Positions 16,572 to 25,321 of a stretch of 64,000 bases of DNA are shown piece after piece; within the stretch, counting starts at the first letter, position 1, and each line of letters opens with the position of its first letter. Where the stretch lies: positions 186,001 through 250,000 of the forward strand of contig NZ_PDYY01000001.1 of the NCBI RefSeq assembly GCF_002743255.1. Reading direction: 5' to 3'. The stretch comes from Sporosarcina sp. P2. Lineage in GTDB: Bacteria; Bacillota; Bacilli; Bacillales_A; Planococcaceae. A program made the position numbers and the translations under genes. A model generated the notes under the pieces. It saw nothing but the letters and a program-made list of their open reading frames with translations. It searched no databases and was not told where the DNA came from.

Positions 16572-18116
16572 ATGACAACCGATACGAAATCTTTGCAGCA
16601 AGCATTGAATGAAAGAGTTGAGCAGATTAAAAAAGGTGGCGCGCAGAAATACCATGAGAAAAATGCGGAACAAGGGAAAATGTTCGTCCGGGACCGCTTA
16701 AGATTATTATTCGATTCGGATCTTGAAATCGAAGACGGCCAATTCGCGAACTGCATGGCGGGCGATCTTCCTGCTGACGGAGTGGTAACAGGCATGGGGA
16801 AGATTAACGGCCAAGTTGTTTGCGTCATGGCGAATGATTCCACAATCAAAGCAGGCTCATGGGGCGCGCGAACAGTGGAAAAAATTATCCGAATCCAAGA
16901 AACCGCTGAAAAATTGAATGTGCCGCTCGTTTACTTAGTCGATTCTGCGGGTGCACGAATTACGGATCAAGTCGAAATGTTCCCAGGTCGCCGCGGTGCG
17001 GGGAAAATTTTTTACAATCAAGTGAAATTATCCGGTCGTATTCCGCAAGTCTGCGTCTTGTTCGGTCCGTCAGCTGCTGGCGGCGCGTATATCCCAGCGT
17101 TTTGCGATATCGTCATTATGGTCGACAAAAACGCTTCGATGTACCTTGGATCGCCGCGCATGGCGGAAATGGTCATCGGTGAAAAAGTAACACTTGAAGA
17201 AATGGGCGGCGCACGAATGCACTGCTCAATTTCAGGATGCGGCGATGTGCTCGCAAAAAACGAAGAAGACGCAATCGCAGCGGCGCGAAGATATTTATCG
17301 TATTTCCCGGCAAACTTCTCGGAAAATCCGCCTGTACGTGATGCAGTGGCGCCGATACAGCTGAATAAGGCACTGGAAGAAATCATTCCGAAAAATGAAA
17401 ACGCTCCGTTTAATATGCACGACTTGATCAAAGGGATTATCGATGAAGGTTCATTCTTCGAAATTAAGAAGCTATTTGCAGGCGAGCTCATTACTGGTCT
17501 TGCGCGCATCGATGGAAAAGCGGTCGGCATTATCGCGAACCAGCCGCGCGTTAAAGGCGGCGTGCTATTCCACGACACTGCTGACAAAGCGGCAAAGTTC
17601 ATCAACCTTTGCGACGCATTCCATATTCCGCTGCTGTTCTTAGTCGACGTGCCTGGATTCATGATCGGAACAAAAGTAGAACGCGCAGGCATCATCCGCC
17701 ACGGCGCAAAAATGATTTCTGCGATGTCAGAAGCGACTGTGCCGAAAATTTCCGTCATTGTTCGCAAAGCATACGGCGCAGGTCTGTACGCCATGGCAGG
17801 CCCGGCATTTGAACCGGATGCGTGTTTAGCACTGCCATCCGCTTCCATCGCGGTCATGGGGCCTGACGCAGCTGTCAACGCAGTCTACGCAAACAAAATT
17901 GCTGCGTTGCCCGAAGAAGAGCGCGCAGCTTATATTGAAGCGAAACGCAGCGAATACAAAGAAGATATCGACATTTACCATTTAGCTTCCGAAATGATTA
18001 TTGACGGTATCATCCCAGCAGACTCACTGCGCGATGAGCTGATTACGCGCTACGAAGCGTATGCGACGAAATATATCCAGTTTACGGAACGTAAGCATCC
18101 AGTTTATCCGGTGTGA
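16572..18116 (+). CDS. yngE: Carboxyltransferase subunit of methylcrotonyl-CoA carboxylase
   Basis: A 514-residue carboxyltransferase of the PccB/MccB family. It moves CO2 from carboxybiotin to the acyl-CoA. The N-terminal half has LVDSAGARI followed by GPSAAGGAYIPA (first CoA/oxyanion region). The C-terminal half has LVDVPGFMIGTKVE and the second oxyanion region RKAYGAGLYAMAG. ATG 16572 is preferred because AAGGGAGGC ends 6 bases ahead; an upstream in-frame ATG at 16542 overlaps the previous stop. Partners are the biotin carboxylase and carrier in the same operon. In an AccD-type acetyl-CoA carboxylase the alpha and beta parts would be separate, which supports the acyl-CoA class. It is the last gene before a terminator. 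Confidence 0.93.
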   Translation: MTTDTKSLQQALNERVEQIKKGGAQKYHEKNAEQGKMFVRDRLRLLFDSDLEIEDGQFANCMAGDLPADGVVTGMGKINGQVVCVMANDSTIKAGSWGARTVEKIIRIQETAEKLNVPLVYLVDSAGARITDQVEMFPGRRGAGKIFYNQVKLSGRIPQVCVLFGPSAAGGAYIPAFCDIVIMVDKNASMYLGSPRMAEMVIGEKVTLEEMGGARMHCSISGCGDVLAKNEEDAIAAARRYLSYFPANFSENPPVRDAVAPIQLNKALEEIIPKNENAPFNMHDLIKGIIDEGSFFEIKKLFAGELITGLARIDGKAVGIIANQPRVKGGVLFHDTADKAAKFINLCDAFHIPLLFLVDVPGFMIGTKVERAGIIRHGAKMISAMSEATVPKISVIVRKAYGAGLYAMAGPAFEPDACLALPSASIAVMGPDAAVNAVYANKIAALPEEERAAYIEAKRSEYKEDIDIYHLASEMIIDGIIPADSLRDELITRYEAYATKYIQFTERKHPVYPV

Positions 18117-18129
18117 TGGAAGCAGACAG

Positions 18130-18155
18130 GTCCCGCGTCACCGAGAGGGACTTTT
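18130..18155 (+). terminator. Terminator of the leucine-degradation operon
   Basis: GTCCC and GGGAC form a short GC-rich stem followed by TTTT, 14 bp after the last stop codon. Confidence 0.65.
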
Positions 18156-18647
18156 AATTAACTATTTACGTGTCAGATTCAGCAATTTTCCATTTTGAGA
18201 ATGGATATACAAAACGTATACACACAGCGCGCAAACAATTGCTACTATTGCATTTTTCATGTCTTTTTGGAACGTAATAAAGTGAAATCTAGATATGATC
18301 TAAAGAAGCACGGTAGCATTGTTAAATCAATGTATACCGTGCTATTTGTATGAGACTTCAAATAGCAACATTAAAATTCCAAAGTCTTCCATACGAAAGT
18401 CATACAAATTCTTAGCTTATTACCTTTTCTAAATTTAATCGTAATATACTTTGTGAAATGCTGCACTTTGAGAGGAGTGGGGGATAGAAGGCGCACGAGG
18501 AAGACATACTCATTACTACTGACAAATCAAAAATGAGAATATATCGCACACTAGCCGTTTTTAATTAATGGGATTAGAATAATTGGATATAAACAGTGAA
18601 ACATGTTTTGTCCTAAAAGGAATGGAATAAAAAGGAAAAGGAAAAAG
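18156..18647. other. Intergenic region with one strong hairpin
   Basis: No credible gene. AGCACGGTAGCATTG (from 18307) pairs with CAATGTATACCGTGCT (to 18343), a stem of about 15 bp with one bulge. It lacks a clean T-run, so it may be a second, weak terminator or a small structured repeat. Confidence 0.55.
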
Positions 18648-19040
18648 ATGGGAAGAGTAGTTCACTTTGAAATTCACGTAGACGACATGGAAAGGGCACA
18701 AAAGTTTTATGGAGATGTATTCGGATGGACCTTTCAGGACTGGAGTGAGTATGCAGGGATGCCTTATTGTGGAGCAGTGACTGGTGATAGTGAGCTTGGA
18801 GTGGATGGAGCATTGATGCAACGTCAAGGTCCGCGTCCAGAACGTAACCAACCATTAAATGGTTATGCTTGTACTATAGGAGTCGATGAGTACGATTCGA
18901 CTGAAGTGAAAATTCTTGATGGTGGGGGCAGCGTTGCAATACCCAAATATGCGTTGCCAGGAATGGCATGGCAAGGCTATTATTTGGATACCGAGGGTAA
19001 TATTTTTGGAGTTCATCAACCAGATGAAAATGCAAAATAA
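18648..19040 (+). CDS. VOC-superfamily (glyoxalase/bleomycin-resistance fold) protein
   Basis: A 130-residue vicinal-oxygen-chelate protein: VVHFEIHVDDMERAQKFYGD opens the first beta-alpha-beta module, and the second ends with GYYLDTEGNIFGVHQPD. Members bind a metal with His/Glu residues, or lack it and bind ligands. The His in VVHFEIH and the Glu of DTEGN are candidate ligands. ATG 18648 is chosen because the family starts at this point and a purine-rich GGAAAAGG precedes it; an upstream ATG at 18603 would add a non-homologous basic tail. It begins a run of four small single-domain genes that are often found together. The substrate is unknown. Confidence 0.8.
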   Translation: MGRVVHFEIHVDDMERAQKFYGDVFGWTFQDWSEYAGMPYCGAVTGDSELGVDGALMQRQGPRPERNQPLNGYACTIGVDEYDSTEVKILDGGGSVAIPKYALPGMAWQGYYLDTEGNIFGVHQPDENAK

Positions 19041-19137
19041 TAAGGTTGTTTTGTGAGGGATGTAATCTTAAACTAAAGAGACATTTTGTTTTGTAATAAT
19101 TTTACTAGGTTTGATTATTTTAAAGGAGTGATGCACA

Positions 19138-19566
19138 ATGGCTGTCGATATTTATTTAACGTTTAATGGGAATTGTCGTGAAGCGGTTGAGTTTTATGCA
19201 GAAGTTTTTGAAACCGAAAAACCTAACTTTATGACTTTCGGTGAAAAATCTCCAAATCCAGAATACCCTCTTCCAGAAGAAGCAAAAAACTTAATTATGC
19301 ATACTCGTTTAGCTATTGAAGGAAGCACTGTAATGTTTTCAGATACGTTCCCTGGTTCCCCTTTCACAGTTGGAAACAACATTAGCTTAGCCTACCAATG
19401 TGTAGAAGCGGAAAAGTTACAAATGGTTTATGATAAGCTAAAAAAAGAGGGAACCGTTGGGATGGAACTTCAAGAGACTTTCTGGTCAAAACTTTATGGT
19501 CAGGTCACTGATAAATTCGATGTAATTTGGCAATTGAGTTTAATCAACGAAGACGAAGTTTCTTAA
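19138..19566 (+). CDS. PhnB-like VOC-fold protein
   Basis: A 142-residue protein with the PhnB/3-dmu-9_3-mt signature: YLTFNGNCREAVEFYAEVF at the N-terminus and, at the end, WSKLYGQVTDKFDVIWQLS. This family has the VOC fold but usually no catalytic metal site, and its biochemical role is mostly unassigned. AAAGGAGTG precedes the ATG. It is 97 bp after the first VOC gene and 73 bp before an AHSA1-type gene. A related PhnB-like protein is encoded at 20169-20567, so the pair looks like an old duplication. Confidence 0.8.
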   Translation: MAVDIYLTFNGNCREAVEFYAEVFETEKPNFMTFGEKSPNPEYPLPEEAKNLIMHTRLAIEGSTVMFSDTFPGSPFTVGNNISLAYQCVEAEKLQMVYDKLKKEGTVGMELQETFWSKLYGQVTDKFDVIWQLSLINEDEVS

Positions 19567-19639
19567 CAGCAAACAATCCAAGTCGTAAGGTTTTAAATCG
19601 GCAGACGGCATGGAACCATTAATTAAAAGAGGTGTAGGT

Positions 19640-20137
19640 ATGAGTAAAGTTTCATCTACGACTTTGAACATGATAAGAAATTTTAATGTAGCACCTGAAA
19701 AAGTATTTGATGCGTGGCTGAACCCAGAAATGATGAGAAAGTGGTTCTTCACATTGGAAGGGACAAATAAAGTGACACGAAATAATCCCAAAGTAGGCGG
19801 TACTTGGGAAATTATTGACCATAGAGGAGGACAAGATTACCGCGCGATTGGGGAATATCTAGAAATTGATCCTCCGAAAAAAGTGATGTTCACTTTTAAA
19901 ATGCCAGAAATGAGCGATTTAGAAGATACAATTACAGTTGAGCTAAAAGAGCTCGAGCAAGGTTGCAAGATGACATTCACACAATTGATCCATGTTGCTC
20001 AAGAAGTGAATTGGACAGAGTCCGAGATCGAAAAAGCACTTACAGAAATGCATGATGGCACTGAAGTTGGCTGGAATTATATGTTTATGGGATTGAAGGA
20101 ATTAGTGGAAACAGGTAGAGTTAGCTATACAGGGTAA
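19640..20137 (+). CDS. SRPBCC/AHSA1-domain protein
   Basis: A 165-residue START-like (AHSA1) domain: NMIRNFNVAPEKVFDAWLNP begins the first strand and helix, followed by MRKWFF and GGTWEIIDHRGG, ending in a long C-terminal helix with GWNYMFMGLKELVE. The fold makes a hydrophobic ligand cavity; AHSA1-like proteins of Bacillales are uncharacterised stress or transport-associated factors. ATG 19640 follows AGAGGTG; the GTG/ATG upstream at 19610 would add a foreign 10-residue leader. It is co-oriented with VOC genes on both sides, 31 bp before the next. Confidence 0.8.
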   Translation: MSKVSSTTLNMIRNFNVAPEKVFDAWLNPEMMRKWFFTLEGTNKVTRNNPKVGGTWEIIDHRGGQDYRAIGEYLEIDPPKKVMFTFKMPEMSDLEDTITVELKELEQGCKMTFTQLIHVAQEVNWTESEIEKALTEMHDGTEVGWNYMFMGLKELVETGRVSYTG

Positions 20138-20168
20138 AAAAGTTTAAACAAAGAGAGGAAAGTAGAAT

Positions 20169-20567
20169 ATGAAGGACGTTAAACCATTTTTAATGTTTCA
20201 GGGCGGAACCGCAGAAGAAGCTATGAAATATTACATCTCACTCATCGAAGACTCAGAAATTAAAAGCATTACGCGGTACGGGGCTGAAGGACCTGGTGAA
20301 GAAGGTACAGTGGTACAAGCGGTATTCTCGTTAAAAGGACAAGAGTTCAAGTGTATCGACAGCCATATTGATCACGAGTTTACATTTACTCCATCTTTTT
20401 CTATTTATCTAACGTGTGATACTGAAGAGGAAATTGACAGTCTTTATGAAAAAATGATGCAAAACGGTACAGCTCTCATGCCTTTAGATAACTATGGATT
20501 CAGTAAAAAATTCGGATGGCTGAATGACCAGTTCGGCATTTCTTGGCAGTTGAACTTACCAGAGTAA
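20169..20567 (+). CDS. PhnB-like VOC-fold protein, second copy
   Basis: A 132-residue protein of the same family as 19138-19566: FLMFQGGTAEEAMKYYISL at the start and FSKKFGWLNDQFGISWQLNL at the end. AGAGAGGAAAG precedes the ATG. It closes the four-gene VOC/AHSA1 cluster and is followed by a strong bidirectional terminator. Function is not readable from sequence. Confidence 0.8.
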   Translation: MKDVKPFLMFQGGTAEEAMKYYISLIEDSEIKSITRYGAEGPGEEGTVVQAVFSLKGQEFKCIDSHIDHEFTFTPSFSIYLTCDTEEEIDSLYEKMMQNGTALMPLDNYGFSKKFGWLNDQFGISWQLNLPE

Positions 20568-20664
20568 TGTAGATGCAAAAAAAATCGAGATATTTTACCA
20601 TCGGATGCCTAACTGAAAGCATGAGCGCATTTTTAAAATTTTACAGACAAAATAATAAATAGTA

Positions 20665-20707
20665 AAATGCTGATCCCATTTATATTTAATAAATGGGATC
20701 AGCATTT
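20665..20707. terminator. Bidirectional terminator after the VOC/AHSA1 cluster
   Basis: An 18-bp perfect stem (AAATGCTGATCCCATTTA and its complement) with a 7-base loop and T-rich flanks. Confidence 0.9.
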
Positions 20708-20907
20708 TTGAATTGGCGGTATTATTAGAACCTCATGAAATTTGTTCCATTTTCCGGATTTTTTCCACGATGATGATTCCTAGAAGAAGATATTTAGGCA
20801 TATTTAGCGGAATGAATACATTAGTAATCAACATATATTTATTGATATTCGATAAATTTGGTGTTAAAGTGAAATTTATAATATTGAAGCTAAGAGAGGT
20901 GCTTTTC

Positions 20908-21399
20908 ATGAAACGAGGAACAACACTATTTTTAAAGATAGCTGTCATTTTAATTGGTATTCCAGTTCTTGCTGTGTGCATATTTTTGTTGCCGCAGTTA
21001 GCTATTGAGGCAAAAGAAGCTACGGAAAGAGGTTGGGATTTTGCTTATGCAATATATAGTATTTTAGTAGTCATCTATATTTCGGTGATTCCATTTTATT
21101 TTGCCTTGTACCAAACCTTTAACCTATTAAACTTTATCGACGGAAATCAAGCGTTCTCTGAGTTGTCTGTAAGGGCGTTAAAGAAAATCAAATACTGTGC
21201 GATTATAATTAGCGGCTTATATGTAGTAGCCCTTCCATTCGTCTTTATCATGGCAGAGATAGACGACGCCCCAGGTCTGGTAATAGTCGGAATGATTCCT
21301 ATTTTTGCTTCCATGGTGATCGCGGTCTTTGCTGCTGTTCTCCAAAGGCTTTTAAGAGAAGCAATCGATATAAAAGAGGAAAATGATTTAATAGTCTGA
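20908..21399 (+). CDS. yoaS: DUF2975 membrane protein, YoaS-like
   Basis: A 163-residue integral membrane protein. Four hydrophobic segments are visible: about residues 9-29 (AVILIGIPVLAVCIFLLPQL), 45-65, 95-115 and 123-145. It fits DUF2975, whose B. subtilis member YoaS is encoded with the small HTH protein YozG. The same pairing holds here: an HTH gene begins 15 bp downstream. ATG 20908 follows AGAGAGGTG at ideal spacing. An earlier ATG at 20713 would add 65 unrelated residues that overlap the upstream promoter. The pair resembles other 'membrane protein plus Cro/CI regulator' modules. Function is unknown. Confidence 0.8.
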   Translation: MKRGTTLFLKIAVILIGIPVLAVCIFLLPQLAIEAKEATERGWDFAYAIYSILVVIYISVIPFYFALYQTFNLLNFIDGNQAFSELSVRALKKIKYCAIIISGLYVVALPFVFIMAEIDDAPGLVIVGMIPIFASMVIAVFAAVLQRLLREAIDIKEENDLIV

Positions 21400-21414
21400 G
21401 CAGAGGTGAATAAC

Positions 21415-21645
21415 ATGGTAATTATCATCAATATTGATGTGATGTTAGCCAAAAGGAAAATGAGTGTTACGGAACTATCCGAGCGAGTTGGGATTACAAT
21501 GGCGAACATCTCCATACTGAAAAATGGAAAGGCGAAGGCGATTCGACTATCGACTTTAGATGCGATTTGTAAGGCTTTAGAGTGTCAGCCTGGGGATATA
21601 TTAGAATACCAAGTAGAAGAAGACACGGAAAATCCAGCAGAGTAG
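21415..21645 (+). CDS. yozG: Small Cro/CI-type HTH regulator, YozG-like
   Basis: A 76-residue protein that is almost entirely a helix-turn-helix of the Cro/CI family: LAKRKMSVTELSERVGIT, then NISILKNGKAKAIRLSTLDA, ending in CQPGDILEYQVEED. The 'CqPGDileY' ending is typical of the YozG/YoaS partner family. ATG 21415 follows AGAGGTG (21400-21406); a GTG at 21406 lies in the ribosome site. It is co-transcribed with the DUF2975 membrane gene and ends before a terminator, so it probably regulates its own operon. Confidence 0.85.
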   Translation: MVIIINIDVMLAKRKMSVTELSERVGITMANISILKNGKAKAIRLSTLDAICKALECQPGDILEYQVEEDTENPAE

Positions 21646-21704
21646 AAAACGAGTCAATGCAACTGTAAGGCATTTCATTCAACACGATATAATAAAAAAA
21701 ATAT

Positions 21705-21748
21705 AAATATAGAGCATTTCCTCAAGGACTGGAATGCTCTATATTTTT
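21705..21748. terminator. Terminator after the yoaS-yozG pair
   Basis: AAATATAGAGCATT and AATGCTCTATATTT form a long stem ending in TTTTTG. Confidence 0.85.
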
Positions 21749-21925
21749 GTCTAAACTAAAATAAATATATTTACCTGTTGGGGATCCTTTTTCAAACTAT
21801 AATTCTAGGTAGAGAAAAAAGAGTAATCGCGATATGATAAGGATAGCTCAAACTTTATTATTTTTAGTATAAAGTTTGTTATTCGTACAGATCAACGCGT
21901 TGTCAGATGTTAAGGGGGAAATAGT

Positions 21926-23878
21926 TTGGATATTTATCAGGAATTTTCAGCCCGACATTTTGGGGCTTATTTAGATTCGGAAGAGTTTTTGGATTATATG
22001 TTGCGTCAGTGGTTGCTTAAAGGACGGCATTTGGATGTTTGTCATGTCATCGACCATCCTTCGTTTACAAAAGTGATGAATGCATGTAGGAATGATGAAC
22101 GGTACGCATTACTCGTAGAACTGTCAGACTTGTATGAGAGTGAAATTACACTAGCGAGTCAATACAATGAAACATTACTAGCGTTGGCTTATGGTGAAGA
22201 TTTCGATCCGTTTGAGCTGGATCAGGATACTAGGGCCAAAGGGGATTGGCGATACCATCTTTGGTTCTATTTCTTTAATAACGAAGGACATGTGGCGGAA
22301 TCCTGGCAACTATTCAATACAAAAATTTATTCGCTATGTGCCACGTTAAATAACGCGCGTGCCGATCATATGCAGACGCTAGCTAGGTACTTTAATGAAC
22401 TAAGTGTACTAATGGATAAAACGCGCGATCCGGATATTTTAGAGAGTGTGACGAAAAAGACCATCATGAATCTGTATGATTTGTTTTTACAAGTGGCTTA
22501 TAATGATACAATGATCGACTTTGCAACGAAGCGAAGTTTTTGTGAACGCTTGATTCATATGATGAAATATAAAGAGATGCATAGGGTTGGTCTGGAATTC
22601 TATATCACATTCAATGATCTATTCGATTTGAATGATATTCCCACTGTCATTAGCTTGGTGAATCTATCTAAGTCTGCATATGATTATCATGCAGTGCATG
22701 TTCTGCATGGTGATATTCAAGCAATTCAATATCGCATCGAGAAATATAAAGGGGATATCGTTTCGCAATTAACGAAAATTTCCGAGTACATATTACGAAT
22801 GAAGAATGTTATCGAAGAGCAACATGGTGGAAAGATTCATGAAGACTCCTTTATACAAGCTGATTTCAACTTTTTCTTTTATGAATGTGGAATTGAAGAA
22901 ATGTGTACAGCTAATTTCTCTGAGTTGCCGTTTGAAGATCAAGATAGTATAGTAAGAAATTTATTGAACGCAATGATTTGCTTTTATAAAGCGGATAAAA
23001 CATTAACATCAGAAGAAGGCAAGGTAAAAGAACCAGCATTGAACTTATTGATTGGCTGGGAATTGGGTAATGAAGGTATGAAGTTGAGAAACCGTGTTCT
23101 CTCTTTGGTACCTGATGTAGGAATCGAATACCGCGAAATCATGACTTCAGATGCATTGATTCAATTAGATGAATGTCTGACAGAGTTCTACTTGCATGAC
23201 CTATCTCCAAAAGTAGAAGCAATCATACAAAAATCTGAGCAATATGATCTAGAACCAATCGACCCTAAACAGGCGTTGACGCTGCTGGAAGAGACCTTTA
23301 CATCACTTCATCACCATAGTGCGCTAATTTTCGGTGAGGAAGAAAAAGAACGCTTTGAAAAGTCGGCCAAACAATTACCTCGCTTGTTAAAATCTAATGA
23401 AGTGAAACGACTCTTAACGATTGCTGAAGTGAAATGGCAGGAATTAGAAAATGCCAATAAGCCAGAAAGTCAACAGTCCAGTCAAAAAGCCGCTTTTCTT
23501 ATAGCGGATTATGTAAAGGCAGTGGAAGAGTACCTCAGTCATATCTTAGTTAGTAAAAGAGTAACCAAACAGACGATGCCTTTAATAGATGTGGCGATGC
23601 CTGAATCAGGACTAACTTCTGTCGAAATTGGCAGTGAAGAGTACTATCACTACGCCACTCTTGGTAGTTTCTATCATTATCTTAGCGCAAATGGTACTAG
23701 TCTACTGAAAAGAAATGTAGATAAAGTACAGGTTGTAGAGTACCTGACACATTGGGTGAACAGTATTCGCACATCTTCGTTTGATCAAAAGAATGAGTTG
23801 AAAATCGAAACAGCACAAGTCTTACGAAGAGAAACCATTGTCTTACTAAGACGTTTGGTTGCAGACTTGGCGGATTAA
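21926..23878 (+). CDS. Unrecognised 650-residue cytoplasmic protein
   Basis: I do not recognise this protein. It starts at TTG 21926 with AAGGGGGAA 7 bases ahead. It has no signal peptide and no membrane segment. Composition is acidic and mostly helical. Residues about 130-300 (WQLFNTKIYSLCATLNNA onward) look like helical repeats. A long charged region follows at about 260-520. The last 100 residues (IADYVKAVEEYLSHILVSKR, then YYHYATLGSFYHYLSANG, and VLRRETIVLLRRLVADLAD) resemble a compact helical domain of the kind seen in nucleic-acid-linked or defence proteins, but no catalytic motif is visible. It stands alone, closed off by terminators on both sides at 21705 and 24036. The AT content resembles its neighbours. 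It could be a lineage-specific stress or defence gene; I give no function. Confidence 0.75.
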   Translation: MDIYQEFSARHFGAYLDSEEFLDYMLRQWLLKGRHLDVCHVIDHPSFTKVMNACRNDERYALLVELSDLYESEITLASQYNETLLALAYGEDFDPFELDQDTRAKGDWRYHLWFYFFNNEGHVAESWQLFNTKIYSLCATLNNARADHMQTLARYFNELSVLMDKTRDPDILESVTKKTIMNLYDLFLQVAYNDTMIDFATKRSFCERLIHMMKYKEMHRVGLEFYITFNDLFDLNDIPTVISLVNLSKSAYDYHAVHVLHGDIQAIQYRIEKYKGDIVSQLTKISEYILRMKNVIEEQHGGKIHEDSFIQADFNFFFYECGIEEMCTANFSELPFEDQDSIVRNLLNAMICFYKADKTLTSEEGKVKEPALNLLIGWELGNEGMKLRNRVLSLVPDVGIEYREIMTSDALIQLDECLTEFYLHDLSPKVEAIIQKSEQYDLEPIDPKQALTLLEETFTSLHHHSALIFGEEEKERFEKSAKQLPRLLKSNEVKRLLTIAEVKWQELENANKPESQQSSQKAAFLIADYVKAVEEYLSHILVSKRVTKQTMPLIDVAMPESGLTSVEIGSEEYYHYATLGSFYHYLSANGTSLLKRNVDKVQVVEYLTHWVNSIRTSSFDQKNELKIETAQVLRRETIVLLRRLVADLAD

Positions 23879-24035
23879 TCATCAAGCTGTAAACAAATGA
23901 GATACTTAAATAGAGTCAGTTTCTATTTACCTTGAGAGTTATCAAATTTATTTAACTTAGGCTATTAAATAAGGAAATGGCGAGATGAAGGTCGTTGAAT
24001 TAGTAGTTATTGCAGTGCGAAAGTTTTAAAAATGA

Positions 24036-24073
24036 AAGAACACACAAAACCTCATTGGTTTTGTGTGTTCTTT
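24036..24073. terminator. Bidirectional terminator between convergent genes
   Basis: AAAGAACACACAAAACC and its complement form a 17-bp stem with a 4-base loop. It serves the rightward 650-residue gene and the leftward anchored-protein gene. No gene lies between 23879 and this hairpin. Confidence 0.9.
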
Positions 24074-24928
24074 CTATTGTACTTCTAAATAGGCATTTCG
24101 GATCGTCAAATATTGACCATTCGATATATTGATAGATGTTTCACCTTCCACTACGTCACTTATGAGAAGATCCATCATATCTTGCCGGCTATTTTTGCTG
24201 ATTTCATAAAATCCTATATCGCTTTGATCATCTACCAATAATGTATAGGAACCAGCTGGTAGATCTGTACCCACTTTGTATTGGCCATCCTTATATATTC
24301 CATTAGCGGGTTTTATACTAGGTGCGAAAGCTACGGGATACATTTCTCCACCTTTTAAAGTAAAGTTTTCTCCTTCGCGTAATGTGACATACGTGTGGGA
24401 ATGTCCATCCAATGCAACGTTAAATACAATACTGTCAGGATTTCCTGATTGATCTTTTGTATTTTCCAGAAGCGTAAGACCATTTGAGAAAACTAAATAT
24501 TCTCCCGGTTTGATGTCAGTTCCCACCAGATATGTGCCACCATTTATGGAAGCCGAAGTTGACGGAGCAGTTTGTTTTTCTGGTTTAGCTGGCTTGGGTA
24601 CGGTTGTTGACGGCTGTGTCGAAGATGCATCTGAAACGGTGTTGGGTGGTTCTGTAGCCGGTTTCGTTGATGGTTCTTTTATTGCTTTTTCAGGTTCTCT
24701 TACATCTTTTTCGGTTTCATTCATTTTAGGCTGTTCTTTCTCGGGGTATTCTGTGAGTGTTGTTTTAGTAGTTGGTTCCGTTGTTGTATCCTGTATCAAT
24801 GTTTCTGATGATGCTGGCTTGTCTGTTGTAGTTTCGGGTGTTTCTTTGTTGCTCGCAATGGCAATAATTAGCGCTATTAGCAATATGATTGCACTAGCTA
24901 CGGTCCACCGCAATTGTTTTTTGTTCAT
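24074..24928 (-). CDS. Membrane-anchored protein with Thr/Pro-rich linker and two tandem surface domains
   Basis: A 284-residue protein with one N-terminal membrane anchor (residues about 8-26, VASAIILLIALIIAIAS) after a short basic head. Residues about 30-125 are a low-complexity Thr/Pro/Glu/Lys linker. Two copies of a beta-rich module follow: INGGTYLVGTDIKPGEYLV (about 130) and KDGQYKVGTDLPAGSYTLL (about 212). The 'G-x-Y-x-V-G-x-D-[IL]-x-[PA]-G-x-Y' motif is common in Firmicute extracytoplasmic proteins of unknown role. The orientation should place the modules outside the membrane, reaching through the wall on the linker. The ATG at 24928 is followed by MNKKQLRW; the antisense 140-codon reading over the linker is an artefact of its biased composition. 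Confidence 0.75.
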   Translation of the reverse strand: MNKKQLRWTVASAIILLIALIIAIASNKETPETTTDKPASSETLIQDTTTEPTTKTTLTEYPEKEQPKMNETEKDVREPEKAIKEPSTKPATEPPNTVSDASSTQPSTTVPKPAKPEKQTAPSTSASINGGTYLVGTDIKPGEYLVFSNGLTLLENTKDQSGNPDSIVFNVALDGHSHTYVTLREGENFTLKGGEMYPVAFAPSIKPANGIYKDGQYKVGTDLPAGSYTLLVDDQSDIGFYEISKNSRQDMMDLLISDVVEGETSINISNGQYLTIRNAYLEVQ

Positions 24929-25106
24929 ATAGTATGTAACCTCACTTTTTTCATTATATCTATATGATACATGATAGTACTTTACAGAATCTACCTATTA
25001 GCTTTCTTGTTATATAGGAAATTTGATTGTTTATCAGTTGAGCTATACATAATAAAGTGTATAGTTGCTATTGTTTAGTTTTATTTTCTTTAAGTAGTAT
25101 ATTACT

Positions 25107-25134
25107 TTGCAAATGACTATTCACGTGCTAAACT
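25107..25134 (+). promoter_or_regulatory. Promoter of the Mn riboswitch/TerC transcript
   Basis: TTGCAA and TAAACT with a 16-bp spacer, about 20 bp before the riboswitch start. Confidence 0.45.
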
Positions 25135-25153
25135 ACAAGTACAACTCAATAGA

Positions 25154-25293
25154 CTTTGACTTTTTGTCAAAGGGGAGTAGCTATAGGGAAACCTATTTCA
25201 CAATCGTCAGTACATGGTTTACTACCATCGGTTGTGATAGCAAAATTTTGCTTAGCGAGACCTTTGCCTTTTATTAGGCAATGGTCTTTTTTT
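25154..25293 (+). ncRNA. yybP-ykoY manganese riboswitch
   Basis: The leader holds the conserved core of the yybP-ykoY class: CAAAGGGGAGTAGC at 25168-25181 and, after a variable arm, GCGAGACCTTTGCC near 25255. The 3' part (GACCTTTGCC, loop, GGCAATGGTC, then seven T's) is an intrinsic terminator that competes with the aptamer. The class binds Mn2+ and switches on export genes. The gene downstream is of the TerC/YkoY family, as expected. Confidence 0.93.
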
Positions 25294-25321
25294 GTTGGCA
25301 AAAATTAGAGGAGGAAAATGA

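Noticed and set aside
17018-17878. 286-codon open frame antisense to the carboxyltransferase gene
   Set aside because: It is entirely inside a clear gene, has no ribosome site and has antisense-like composition rich in Ser, Ala and Pro.
23580-23878. HEPN RNase domain at the end of the 650-residue orphan
   Set aside because: The expected R-x(4-6)-H motif is absent; only a helical, charged character is similar.
24510-24932. 140-codon open frame antisense to the anchored protein
   Set aside because: Low-complexity Ser/Val/Gly product that reflects the biased Thr/Pro linker on the other strand.
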